Below are positions 23,447 to 30,493 of a DNA stretch of 32,314 bases, piece by piece. Origin of the DNA: RGIG8775 sp045121195 (GTDB lineage Bacteria; Bacillota; Clostridia; Oscillospirales; CAG-272). The notes below the pieces were generated by a model. The model did not search any database. It saw nothing but the letters and a program-made list of their open reading frames with translations, and had not been told where the DNA came from. The position numbers and the translations under genes are program-made. Position 1 is the stretch's first letter. Every line of letters begins with the position of its first letter. Location: NCBI GenBank assembly GCA_045121195.1, contig JBGVFO010000084.1, positions 1 to 32,314 of the forward strand. The letters run 5' to 3'.

Positions 23447-25540
23447 ATGAAGCTGGAAGGAAAAAAGTATCGGGTAGAGCTACTGAAGACCGAGAGCGGC
23501 ATCGCCGTTGTCGGCGGCTTTTTCGGCGAGGTTCAGCTGGCATATAACGAGCTGTTTCGCCTTCGCGTAAAGAACGTAACAACGGGTGAGGAAAGGCTTC
23601 TTACCTCTCTTGACGGTTGGGGGCGCGTTGACGTTTCCGAAAACGGCGACGAAACCCTGTTCGTCTTCTCCTCTGCCGAAGCCTGTGACGACATCACCGT
23701 TACCGTAAGCGCCTGTGCCGACGAGGACGGCGTTTCCTTTGGCGGCGGCGTGGAAAATCATAACGCGGAATGGTCGGCAATGGAGCTTTCCTATCCCACG
23801 CCTCTCGTGTTTGGCGACACCCTCGATCTGTTCGTACCCGCAGAAAACGGATTGGAGATCAAAAACGCCTCGAACGCCGAGGAATTCAAAAAATACATCC
23901 ACGGCACGGTGATTCCTTACCCCTCAAGACGCATGAGCATGCAATTCTTTGCCGTCTACGGCAAGAAAAGCGGCATCTATCTCGGCTTCCACGACGGCAC
24001 CGCCGCCGCCAAGGAGATCACCGTTTCCAGCGAGCAGGGCAAGATCGGGCTTCTTATGAAGTTTTTCGGCATCGGCGCGTCCCTTCCGAGCAACTCCTTC
24101 TCCCTCCGCGGCATTTGCCGTTGGCAGGCGATGGAAGGAAACTGGTACGACGCGGCGCTTATCTACCGTGAATTCGTGAAAAAGGAGGCCTTCTGGCTTC
24201 CCGAAACGGGTGCTGACGGCCGTCCCGACACGGACGCGCGCTTCCTCGACATTCCGTTCTGGGTTCAGGGCGGTATGCCGCAAACACCCCTTGACAAGGA
24301 TCTCAAGACCGACTTTGAATGGGAAAACACCTTTGACTTCCCTGCCTCCTGGTACGAGCAGCCCATCCGTATGCAAAAGGAGCTTGGCGTTCCCATCGCC
24401 ATGCACATCTACAACTGGCACAACACCCCCTTCGACGTGGACTATCCCCACTACAAGGCGAAGAAGGAATATTTGAAGCACACCGAGGAATTGCGCCAAA
24501 GCAATATTCTCGTGGTTCCGTACATCAACGGCATCAGTTGGGAGATGACCGACGCCCTGGACGGCTATGAGGTCAACTACGATAATACGGGAAAATACGG
24601 CGTTGCCATCAAGGAGGACGGATCCGAGCGATTCTCCCTCTACGCAAAGACCAAAAAGAACGGCGAGGGCTCAAAGCTCGCGCCTATGTGTCCCACCTAT
24701 AAAAAGTGGTGGGAGATCATGGAAGACGTCACCTCGTATCTCGTCGACGACGTCGGCTTTGACGGTGTATATTATGATCAGATCACGGCGCACGCCGGCT
24801 TCCCCTGCTACAGCCACGACCACGGGCATCTCCCCGGCGGCGGCAGCTATTGGGCGGAGGAATACGTAGCAATGTTGGAGAAGATCCGCCGCGACAACAA
24901 GAATCACGGATATCTGTTCTCGGAATGTAATTCCGAGTCCTATATGAAGGGTCTTGACGGCGTTCTTACCTGGACGTGGGCGTATGAGGGCGAGGTTCCC
25001 GCCTTCGTCACGGTATACGCAGGCTATATCCAGTTCGTAGGGCGCTCCTTCGGCGGAAATGACGATTGGTTCCGCTGTGCCACCGCCAGATGCCTTCTGT
25101 ACGGTCAGCAGATCGGCTGGTGCGGCGCGGGCATCGTAAACGACGAAAAGAAGATGCGATTCCTCAAGAAATACGTGGGGATCCGCTACGCCTATTCCCA
25201 GTTCTTCCGCGCGGCGACCCTTTGCCGTCCCCCCGAGGTATCCACAAGCGCGGCGTTCCTCGAATCCCCGCCCCATCTTTGGTTCAAGACACCCATTGTC
25301 TTTAGTCAGGTGCAGGCAATGGCTTGGCGAAGCTATGAGGGGGACAAGATCGTTCTCTTCGTTGCCAATCTGAACGAGGGCGAAAGCGACTACACGATCC
25401 GTTTCTCGGCATCCGAGTACGGCATTGATCCCGCAAAATTACCCGACGGCTTCGTCCTTGAGGGCGACACCGTAACAAAATCGGGTGCCGTCGCAGGTGA
25501 CGATTGTCTTGTATTTGAGTTGGAAACAACAAAACAATAA
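23447..25540 (+). CDS. Putative glycoside hydrolase, DUF6259-like
   Basis: A 697-residue protein with no signal peptide, so probably cytoplasmic. The layout suggests an N-terminal beta-sandwich (about 1-240), a TIM-barrel-like catalytic region (about 260-560) and a C-terminal beta domain (about 600-697, FVANLNEGESDYTIRFS). Barrel-strand features are IAMHIYNWHNTPFDVDYPHY, LVVPYINGISWEMTD, DDVGFDGVYYDQI with Asp444, and YLFSECNSESYMKGLDG with Glu493 and Glu497. Asp444 and one of the Glu residues are reasonable catalytic candidates, by analogy with retaining glycosidases. From memory it resembles proteins annotated DUF6259; I could not search. It has an AAGGAGG binding site and follows the ThuA gene by 28 bases. 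Substrate unknown. Confidence 0.72.
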   Translation: MKLEGKKYRVELLKTESGIAVVGGFFGEVQLAYNELFRLRVKNVTTGEERLLTSLDGWGRVDVSENGDETLFVFSSAEACDDITVTVSACADEDGVSFGGGVENHNAEWSAMELSYPTPLVFGDTLDLFVPAENGLEIKNASNAEEFKKYIHGTVIPYPSRRMSMQFFAVYGKKSGIYLGFHDGTAAAKEITVSSEQGKIGLLMKFFGIGASLPSNSFSLRGICRWQAMEGNWYDAALIYREFVKKEAFWLPETGADGRPDTDARFLDIPFWVQGGMPQTPLDKDLKTDFEWENTFDFPASWYEQPIRMQKELGVPIAMHIYNWHNTPFDVDYPHYKAKKEYLKHTEELRQSNILVVPYINGISWEMTDALDGYEVNYDNTGKYGVAIKEDGSERFSLYAKTKKNGEGSKLAPMCPTYKKWWEIMEDVTSYLVDDVGFDGVYYDQITAHAGFPCYSHDHGHLPGGGSYWAEEYVAMLEKIRRDNKNHGYLFSECNSESYMKGLDGVLTWTWAYEGEVPAFVTVYAGYIQFVGRSFGGNDDWFRCATARCLLYGQQIGWCGAGIVNDEKKMRFLKKYVGIRYAYSQFFRAATLCRPPEVSTSAAFLESPPHLWFKTPIVFSQVQAMAWRSYEGDKIVLFVANLNEGESDYTIRFSASEYGIDPAKLPDGFVLEGDTVTKSGAVAGDDCLVFELETTKQ

Positions 25541-25556
25541 CGCCTATCAAAAGGAT

Positions 25557-25585
25557 AGCCCCCGACAGAAATTCTGTCGGGGGCT
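25557..25585. terminator. Bidirectional terminator between convergent genes
   Basis: A near-perfect palindrome (25557-25568 AGCCCCCGACAG with 25574-25585 CTGTCGGGGGCT, extendable inward to 14 bp) lies between the stop codons of the plus-strand hydrolase and the minus-strand membrane protein. Short T-rich tracts follow on both strands. It probably ends transcription from both sides. Confidence 0.88.
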
Positions 25586-25609
25586 TTGCCGTTTAAGAAT
25601 GAGAAGTTA

Positions 25610-26065
25610 TCAGTATATCCAACTTGAAGGCACTAAGAACGTATACGGTGCCGTAACCACAGCGAATATGATTGACAGGTTCCGTCTTAACGACCTCTCC
25701 ACTTTTTTGAAGGTAACAAAATAATTGAACACGAAAATCAATACGCCTGACATCGCCAGTGCAGGAAGAGTCAAATAAAGTTCGTCACCCATAACCCCTA
25801 TTTCAAACACCGTCAGCATCAGCAGCATATATGCCGCGCCGATAATATCGGCAAGCATACCGAATCCGAAAATCTTTAATATGTAGTGCTTATACCACAG
25901 TTTTTTATCAGCAATCTTTAACACTATCATGCTGATTATCAAAACAATGCTATCAATGATAAAATTGCCGGGGAGAATGATAAGCCAAACCTGCGGGAAT
26001 AGCAGTAACATCCAAAACGGGAACAATACATTATGCAATTTTATTTCATTTTTGGAAGTATTCAT
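25610..26065 (-). CDS. Unnamed membrane protein, 4-5 transmembrane segments
   Basis: I do not recognise a named family. The 151-residue product has hydrophobic segments at about 13-32, 35-51, 64-85, 97-117 and 128-146. A charged N-terminus (MNTSKNEIKLHN) and basic loops (KIADKKLWYKHY; KKVERSLRRN) suggest an orientation with basic residues in the cytoplasm. The C-terminus ends TAPYTFLVPSSWIY. The ATG at 26065 has a strong AAGGAGGG binding site, so translation is likely. The gene is plainly richer in A+T codons than its neighbours (ATA, TTA and AAA frequent), a sign of possible recent acquisition. It lies 41 bases after nif3 and next to the bidirectional terminator. Confidence 0.75.
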   Translation of the reverse strand: MNTSKNEIKLHNVLFPFWMLLLFPQVWLIILPGNFIIDSIVLIISMIVLKIADKKLWYKHYILKIFGFGMLADIIGAAYMLLMLTVFEIGVMGDELYLTLPALAMSGVLIFVFNYFVTFKKVERSLRRNLSIIFAVVTAPYTFLVPSSWIY

Positions 26066-26106
26066 AAGCCCTCCTTGTCAGTTTCTTACTCGTCGCCTAT
26101 ATTTCT

Positions 26107-26871
26107 TTATATCGCTTTGATATTGCCCGACTCGGCAATCACCGTTTCGATGCCGCCGTCGGCGTCCTTCACCATCGCGGCAAGCGTCGAAAGCACGGGG
26201 CGCTCGGTATAGTAGTGTCCTGCCTCAACGAGGGCGATCTCGCTCTCGGGGGCGTCGGTCATAGCGTGATAGCCAAGGCGACCTCCCACAAGCACGTCAG
26301 CGCCCGCGGACTCCGCCGTGCCGATGAAATCCCCTGCCTCACCGCCAAGCACCGCCACACGGGACACCTCGCCCGCGCCGCTTACCAGCACGAAGGGCGC
26401 GCCAAGGGTCTTTTTCACCTGCTCGGCAAAAGCGTCAAGGGACATAGGCGCGGAGAGACTACCGATCCGTCCCATTTGCTCGCCCTCGGGACCGAAGGCG
26501 GAAATATTCAAAAGTCCAAGTGCCGCCGCCAGCACGTCATTCACGCCTCCCGTAACCGCGTCAAGACGGGTGTGGAAGGACATGGCGGAAATGCCGTTCT
26601 GTACAAGGCGGATCAGCTTGCGCGGCACGCCGCCCTCGGGGGTCAGCGCCCTTACGGGACGGAACACCAGCGGATGATGGGACAGGATCACGTCGCATCC
26701 CTTCTCCACCGCCTCGTCCACGATGGCTTCGGTAATATCCAGCGCCAAAAGGACCCGCTTCACCTCGCGCGTGGGATCGGGACAGCACATAAGCCCGTCG
26801 TTATCCCACTCACAGCTAAGGGCGCGCGGAAGCCTCGCGTCAAGAAATTGATACAATTCGGATACCGTCAT
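26107..26871 (-). CDS. Nif3-like dinuclear metal-centre protein
   Basis: NIF3/YbgI-family protein (also labelled GTP cyclohydrolase I type 2 homologue), 254 residues. It forms hexameric rings with a di-metal site; its cellular role is unresolved. Metal-site segments are CDVILSHHPLVFRPV (about 59-73), SFHTRLDAVTGGVND (about 97-111, with an Arg where many relatives have Asn or Thr after HT), and VEAGHYYTERP towards the C-terminus. The ATG overlaps the trmK stop by 4 bases (ATGA), the standard coupled arrangement of trmK and nif3 in Bacillota. Confidence 0.93.
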   Translation of the reverse strand: MTVSELYQFLDARLPRALSCEWDNDGLMCCPDPTREVKRVLLALDITEAIVDEAVEKGCDVILSHHPLVFRPVRALTPEGGVPRKLIRLVQNGISAMSFHTRLDAVTGGVNDVLAAALGLLNISAFGPEGEQMGRIGSLSAPMSLDAFAEQVKKTLGAPFVLVSGAGEVSRVAVLGGEAGDFIGTAESAGADVLVGGRLGYHAMTDAPESEIALVEAGHYYTERPVLSTLAAMVKDADGGIETVIAESGNIKAI

Positions 26872-27569
26872 ACTGTTTCTCCTTCCTTCTCGGCAAGTGC
26901 CGTCAATTCACCGATCAGCGCTTCCTGCTCGGCGTCGGAACGCCCCGCCTTGCGCTTGCCCTCGGCGGCAACGGTAAGCACCTCAATACGGTGACGAAGA
27001 TAGCGGGCGAAAAGCGCGCCGCCCCGCTCAATATTGTGCCGTCCGAGAAGCAGCTCGGCACGGCTATACGGTGTCACCGTGGCTTCGGGTCGGTACTCGG
27101 CGCAGACCGTCTGATAGATCTTGCCGTCATCCTCGGACATTGCCTCGTCCACGATGAAAAATCCATATTTGAGAAGGTACCTCCGCACCTCCTCCAGCTT
27201 GGTCATGGGTTGAAGAATCAAGCGAATATGCCCGTTTTTCACCCAATCGGCATCTTCAATAATGCGAATGATCAGCTCGCCGCCCATGCCGAAAATTACA
27301 ATATCGTCGGGCTGATAGGGCGCCAGCCTCGCAAGACCGTCGGAAAGCTCGGTGGCGATTCCCTTCTCCGCACCGTAGGCGGCGATATTGGCTTTGGCGC
27401 GCGCAAGCGGTCCTTCGTTCACGTCGGACGCTACCGCGCCCCGAATCTTTCCAAGTTGATATAAGTACACGGGCAAATGGGCGTGGTCGGTGCCTACGTC
27501 GGCAAGAAAGCCGCCGCGCACGAAGCCCACCGCGCTCATCAGCCGTTGGCTCAGCTCGGGAGTTTTCAT
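26868..27569 (-). CDS. trmK: tRNA (adenine(22)-N(1))-methyltransferase TrmK
   Basis: SAM-dependent methyltransferase that makes m1A22 in tRNA, 233 residues. Motif I is FLADVGTDHAHLPVYLYQLG (about 22-41); SDVNEGPLARAKANIA and the active-site strand DDIVIFGMGGELI follow, and LILQPMTKLEEVRRYL is typical of the family. The ATG at 27569 with an AGGAAAGGA binding site is preferred over an upstream in-frame start at 27644, which would run through a strong hairpin. It is followed by nif3 with a 4-base overlap. Confidence 0.94.
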   Translation of the reverse strand: MKTPELSQRLMSAVGFVRGGFLADVGTDHAHLPVYLYQLGKIRGAVASDVNEGPLARAKANIAAYGAEKGIATELSDGLARLAPYQPDDIVIFGMGGELIIRIIEDADWVKNGHIRLILQPMTKLEEVRRYLLKYGFFIVDEAMSEDDGKIYQTVCAEYRPEATVTPYSRAELLLGRHNIERGGALFARYLRHRIEVLTVAAEGKRKAGRSDAEQEALIGELTALAEKEGETV

Positions 27570-27584
27570 AATCGTCCTTTCCTC

Positions 27585-27628
27585 AAAGGAAACAGCCGTC
27601 CGAGCCCGCAGTGCGGCACCCGAACGGC
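27585..27628 (-). terminator. Terminator-like hairpin between DUF1858 gene and trmK
   Basis: A long imperfect stem (27595-27610 with 27612-27628, about 16 pairs counting G-U and one bulge) lies between the DUF1858 stop and trmK. On the minus strand a T-containing stretch (TGTTTCCTTT) follows. It probably ends most DUF1858 transcripts and lets some continue to trmK. Confidence 0.6.
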
Positions 27629-27644
27629 GTCCGATGATATCCAA

Positions 27645-27845
27645 TTACTTGGACTCAAGATACTTGTTGATCTTCTCTACAAGCTCGTCGGCATTGGTTC
27701 CGTGAACGGCGCAAGCATCGGCAATGGACTCACCGCGGGAAGCGGGACAGCCAAGGCAGTGCATACCGATCTCAAAGAAAAAGTGTGCCGTCTCTATATC
27801 GAAATCGAGAATATCTCCAATGATCGAATCTTTGGTTACCTTCAT
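27645..27845 (-). CDS. Stand-alone DUF1858 domain protein
   Basis: A 66-residue single-domain protein of the DUF1858 type (hybrid-cluster-protein-associated disulfide domain), the same small helical domain found fused to other redox proteins. It begins MKVTKDSIIGDILDFDIETA and carries the HCLGCPASRGESIADAC segment, with a CxxC pair and a further Cys. The pair could form a disulfide or bind a metal; the partner is unknown. The ATG at 27845 has AAGGAGG upstream; the longer reading to 27947 crosses the promoter. It has its own consensus promoter and a terminator-like hairpin, so it looks like a single-gene, well-expressed unit. Confidence 0.9.
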   Translation of the reverse strand: MKVTKDSIIGDILDFDIETAHFFFEIGMHCLGCPASRGESIADACAVHGTNADELVEKINKYLESK

Positions 27846-27878
27846 GATACATCCTCCTTGATCTTGATTTACGCACTT

Positions 27879-27907
27879 ATTATATACCATTTTTCCGCGT
27901 TTGTCAA
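27879..27907 (-). promoter_or_regulatory. Sigma-A promoter of DUF1858 gene
   Basis: The minus strand reads TTGACA (27907-27902), a 17-nt spacer, then TATAAT (27884-27879), a perfect consensus match. It lies between the SGNH hydrolase stop codon and the DUF1858 start. Confidence 0.92.
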
Positions 27908-27925
27908 CCGATATCGAAAAATGTA

Positions 27926-28660
27926 TTAAGATAAACGGGTGACCCACCGAGAGCGGGTATGATATTCCGTGGGGATCAGCGGCGTTTCAAAAATGGCTTT
28001 CCCCGCCGCGTCGCAAAGGACGCCCGACACCTCGGAAGACAGCTCGCCGTGATAGCCCACCATATCGGGATAGGTATCGAAGATCCGCGCAAAGAGGGTG
28101 GCGGCGGCAAGATAGCTCCCCTCATAGGAGGGGTGAGAGCCGTCCGCAGCATAGAGCTCTATCTCGCGGTGATGGGTATAAACATCGTAAAAGGCAAGCC
28201 CCGCGTAGGAAACGGGAGCGCAGACCTCGTCACCGATGGCTTGATACGCCGCCGCGAGACGCCACGTCATGCTTTCGTTGGTCCAGCCCTTCTCGCAAAG
28301 AGGAGCCGCCCCTTCCCGCCGTCCCCACGTGGCGTACAGGATGGGCTTGGCGCCCGTGACCGAGATCCGTTCAACAAGATTCCGCACGGCGTCGTAAAAG
28401 TCTGCCACATCCTCGGTGGCAGGAAGAAGGCTCTGCTCCTGCAGGATCACGAAATCGTATTTTTTCTCGCCCTTGAGCGCCGCCTCCACTGCCGCGCCGC
28501 ACTCGTCCGCAGGATCGGCAAATTGAGATAGCCTATATCCGCCCTTGGTGATGGCAGTCACGTCCACCTCATACCCCGCCGCCTCGGCAAACCCACGGAA
28601 GATCGCGGGCATATCGTTATAATACGTATAGCTGTTTCCAATAAATAAAAAGGAATACAC
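27926..28660 (-). CDS. SGNH/GDSL-type hydrolase (DUF4886-like)
   Basis: Predicted esterase or deacetylase of the SGNH superfamily, 244 residues. Block I is FLFIGNSYTYYNDMP near the N-terminus, with Ser as nucleophile in the GNS triad. A GGYRL segment near residue 40 is a candidate block II, a DFVILQEQS segment near residue 83 follows, and GSHPSYEGSYLAA near residue 180 supplies the catalytic Asp/Ser-His block. The start is taken as GTG at 28660, right after a GGAGG-rich binding site and giving VYSFLFIGNS; an ATG 14 codons upstream is possible but would place the binding site inside the gene. No signal peptide, so probably cytoplasmic. Substrate unknown; sugar or glycan deacetylation is one possibility. 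Confidence 0.82.
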   Translation of the reverse strand: MYSFLFIGNSYTYYNDMPAIFRGFAEAAGYEVDVTAITKGGYRLSQFADPADECGAAVEAALKGEKKYDFVILQEQSLLPATEDVADFYDAVRNLVERISVTGAKPILYATWGRREGAAPLCEKGWTNESMTWRLAAAYQAIGDEVCAPVSYAGLAFYDVYTHHREIELYAADGSHPSYEGSYLAAATLFARIFDTYPDMVGYHGELSSEVSGVLCDAAGKAIFETPLIPTEYHTRSRWVTRLS

Positions 28661-28713
28661 AGTCCTCCCCCTCCTTTCTTTCAGGGTATCGTATTTTTTC
28701 AAACCGCTACATC

Positions 28714-28751
28714 AATAAAAGGGATGCGCTTTCCGGTTCGCGCATCCCTTT
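28714..28751 (-). terminator. Terminator of nfeD-SPFH operon
   Basis: A 12-bp perfect stem (28718-28729 with 28740-28751; AAAGGGATGCGC / GCGCATCCCTTT, 10-nt loop) starts 9 bases after the SPFH stop. It is followed on the minus strand by TTTTATT. Confidence 0.92.
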
Positions 28752-28760
28752 GTTTACCGC

Positions 28761-29690
28761 TTACTGGTTTTTATCATCCACCATTGCGTTCAAGGAAGAC
28801 ACCAAGCCGGCAACCGCCTGAATTTCCGACGGTACGATGATCTTGGTCGCCTTTCCGTCTGCCGCTTTTTCAAACGCTTCCAGACTCTTCATGGTGAGGT
28901 ATCCCTGCGCGGGAGCAGCCTCGTTGATCAACCGAATACCCTCGGCTGTCGCGCTTTGCACCTTAAGAATCGCTTCAGCTTCACCCTCTGCCTCGCAAAT
29001 TCTCGCCTGTCTTAATGCCTCCGCCTTGAGGATCTGAGACTGCTTTTCTGCTTCGGCAGCAAGGATCATAGACTGCTTTTTACCTTCCGCGATAAGAATG
29101 GCAGAATTCTTTTCTCCCTCTGCACGAAGGATCGCCTCACGGCGCTCTCTTTCCGCCTTCATTTGCTTATCCATCGCTTCCTGAATTTCCGGAGGGGGGA
29201 TAATATTCTTGAGCTCAACTCTCGTGACCTTGATGCCCCAAGGGTCGGTTGCTTCATCAAGAATGCTTCTCATCTTGTTGTTGATAATATCACGGGAGGT
29301 CAGTGTGCTATCCAGCTCCAGCTCACCGATCAGGTTACGAAGCGTTGTTGCCGTGATATGCTCGATCGCCTTGCTGGGATTGGCATGACCGTACGCATAG
29401 AGCTTGCAGTCTGTAATCTGATAAAAGACAATGGTATCGATCTGCATCGAAACGTTATCCTTCGTAATAACGGACTGAGGCGGATAATCCGCTACCTGCT
29501 CCATCAAGGATACCTGCTTTGCAACACGGTCTACGAACGGGAACTTAACGTGAATACCCGTGTGCCACGTCGTATGATACGCACCGATACGCTCAATGAC
29601 GTACGCCTTGCTTTGCGGAACCACCTGAATGTTGGTGACAACCAACACGATAATCAGCACAGCAAGAACACCTAAAACAATACCGATCAT
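28761..29690 (-). CDS. SPFH/Band 7 (stomatin-like) membrane protein
   Basis: Stomatin/prohibitin-type protein, 309 residues, which in this family forms large oligomeric rings at the membrane and organises microdomains. One N-terminal transmembrane segment (about 2-22) is followed by the SPFH domain (about 24-190, with VIERIGAYHTTWHTGIH and TTLRNLIGELELDSTLTSRD). An Ala/Glu/Lys-rich coiled coil with repeated AEGE/AEAEKQ units (about 190-245) and a C-terminal tail follow. It resembles QmcA/YbbK-type proteins. The ATG at 29690 has GGAGG upstream. It lies 41 bases after nfeD; SPFH and NfeD genes are widely paired and their products are thought to act together. Confidence 0.95.
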   Translation of the reverse strand: MIGIVLGVLAVLIIVLVVTNIQVVPQSKAYVIERIGAYHTTWHTGIHVKFPFVDRVAKQVSLMEQVADYPPQSVITKDNVSMQIDTIVFYQITDCKLYAYGHANPSKAIEHITATTLRNLIGELELDSTLTSRDIINNKMRSILDEATDPWGIKVTRVELKNIIPPPEIQEAMDKQMKAERERREAILRAEGEKNSAILIAEGKKQSMILAAEAEKQSQILKAEALRQARICEAEGEAEAILKVQSATAEGIRLINEAAPAQGYLTMKSLEAFEKAADGKATKIIVPSEIQAVAGLVSSLNAMVDDKNQ

Positions 29691-29731
29691 AATAAACCTC
29701 CACTCTAATTGTTTTGAAATATTAAAAACGA

Positions 29732-30175
29732 TTATTCACCGTTCTTTTTACAAATCAGCTTCACGCCCTCAACGCCAACGATCTCGACGTAATCTCCAAC
29801 CTGAAACTCAACCGAATCATCCGTGCTTCTCGCGGTCCAGAGCTGAGATTTCACCTTCACCAGTCCGGTAGCGGCAATGTTATTGATCGCCTCCTGTACT
29901 ACGCCCGTTTCTCCGACGATAAGATCAACGTTCGTTTTGGGCTTTCGCTTTCCTACTATGTATTTTTTCAACACTGTCTTGTAAAGGATGACAAAAGCAG
30001 CGGAAAGAACGAAGAACACGACCAACTGAATGGAAAAAGGAACCTTCAGCGCCGCCAGAACAAGGCAAACCACTGCCGCCGGCATAAACCAGACCGTTAA
30101 AAGATCGGCTGTTATCACTTCAATGAAAACAAGTGCCGCAAGGACCACAAACCAAAAAATAACCCAAAAAATCAT
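29732..30175 (-). CDS. NfeD-family membrane protein
   Basis: Short NfeD (no serine-protease domain), 147 residues, with three transmembrane segments in the first 65 residues (MIFWVIFWFVVLAALVFIEV onward) and a cytoplasmic OB-fold domain at about 83-147 (VGETGVVQEAINNIAATGLVKVK, in part, and FQVGDYVEIVGVEGVKLICK). It partners the downstream SPFH protein. The ATG at 30175 has GGAGG 8 nt upstream and its own promoter at 30208-30236. Confidence 0.93.
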   Translation of the reverse strand: MIFWVIFWFVVLAALVFIEVITADLLTVWFMPAAVVCLVLAALKVPFSIQLVVFFVLSAAFVILYKTVLKKYIVGKRKPKTNVDLIVGETGVVQEAINNIAATGLVKVKSQLWTARSTDDSVEFQVGDYVEIVGVEGVKLICKKNGE

Positions 30176-30207
30176 GGCAAACGCCTCCTTTGCTTTGTAA
30201 CAGTTTT

Positions 30208-30236
30208 ATTATATCACTAAATTCCCTTTTTGACAA
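30208..30236 (-). promoter_or_regulatory. Sigma-A promoter of nfeD-SPFH
   Basis: The minus strand reads TTGTCA (30236-30231), a 17-nt spacer, then TATAAT (30213-30208), with TG one base before the -10. This matches 11 of 12 consensus bases, about 33 nt before the nfeD start. Confidence 0.9.
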
Positions 30237-30346
30237 CCTTTTACAGCAAAATCTTTCGCGCGCATCTGCGCAAAGTCCTTTTGTTTTTTTCGTCACCCTC
30301 ACAAATCTGATGCCGCGTTTTCGTTGCTGCGATCATAGTGAAAGTA

Positions 30347-30402
30347 GCATCTCCCTGCGCTCCGCGCCCGAGAGCGCGGTCCGATGGAGGGATGGCATCT
30401 CC
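30347..30402. repeat. Hairpin flanked by 8-bp direct repeats
   Basis: GCATCTCC occurs at 30347-30354 and again at 30395-30402. Between them CCGCGC / GCGCGG (30362-30367 with 30374-30379) forms a perfect 6-bp stem, and the flanks can extend it imperfectly. The arrangement is reminiscent of a tiny palindromic element with a target duplication, but a single copy in this window cannot prove it. Confidence 0.4.
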
Positions 30403-30406
30403 AAAA

Positions 30407-30433
30407 CGAAAAGCACCCAGGAAGGGGGGGCTT
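30407..30433 (-). terminator. Probable terminator of ktrB-ktrA
   Basis: AAGCACCC (30411-30418) can pair with GGGGGCTT (30426-30433) with one mismatch, and TTTT follows on the minus strand. It lies 60 bases after the ktrA stop codon. The stem is weak, so the call is tentative. Confidence 0.45.
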
Positions 30434-30493
30434 CGTCTTGCATTGCTTTTTAAAAAGGGTGCCCTATTTTCCAACAAAGAATGCTTTGACAGT

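Larger units (their letters stand above)
30241..30493. other. Non-coding interval between nfeD promoter and ktrA
   Basis: With the nfeD promoter this makes about 320 bases without a gene. It holds an imperfect hairpin flanked by 8-base direct repeats (30347-30402), a weak terminator for ktrA (30407-30433) and a short GCGCATCTGCGC palindrome near 30259. A 78-codon minus-strand frame here starts with TTG, has no binding site and no recognisable sequence, so I do not call it a gene. Confidence 0.6.

Noticed and set aside
30241..30477. 78-codon minus-strand frame in the gap after ktrA
   Set aside because: It begins with TTG, has no binding site, covers a hairpin and probable terminator, and shows no recognisable protein features.
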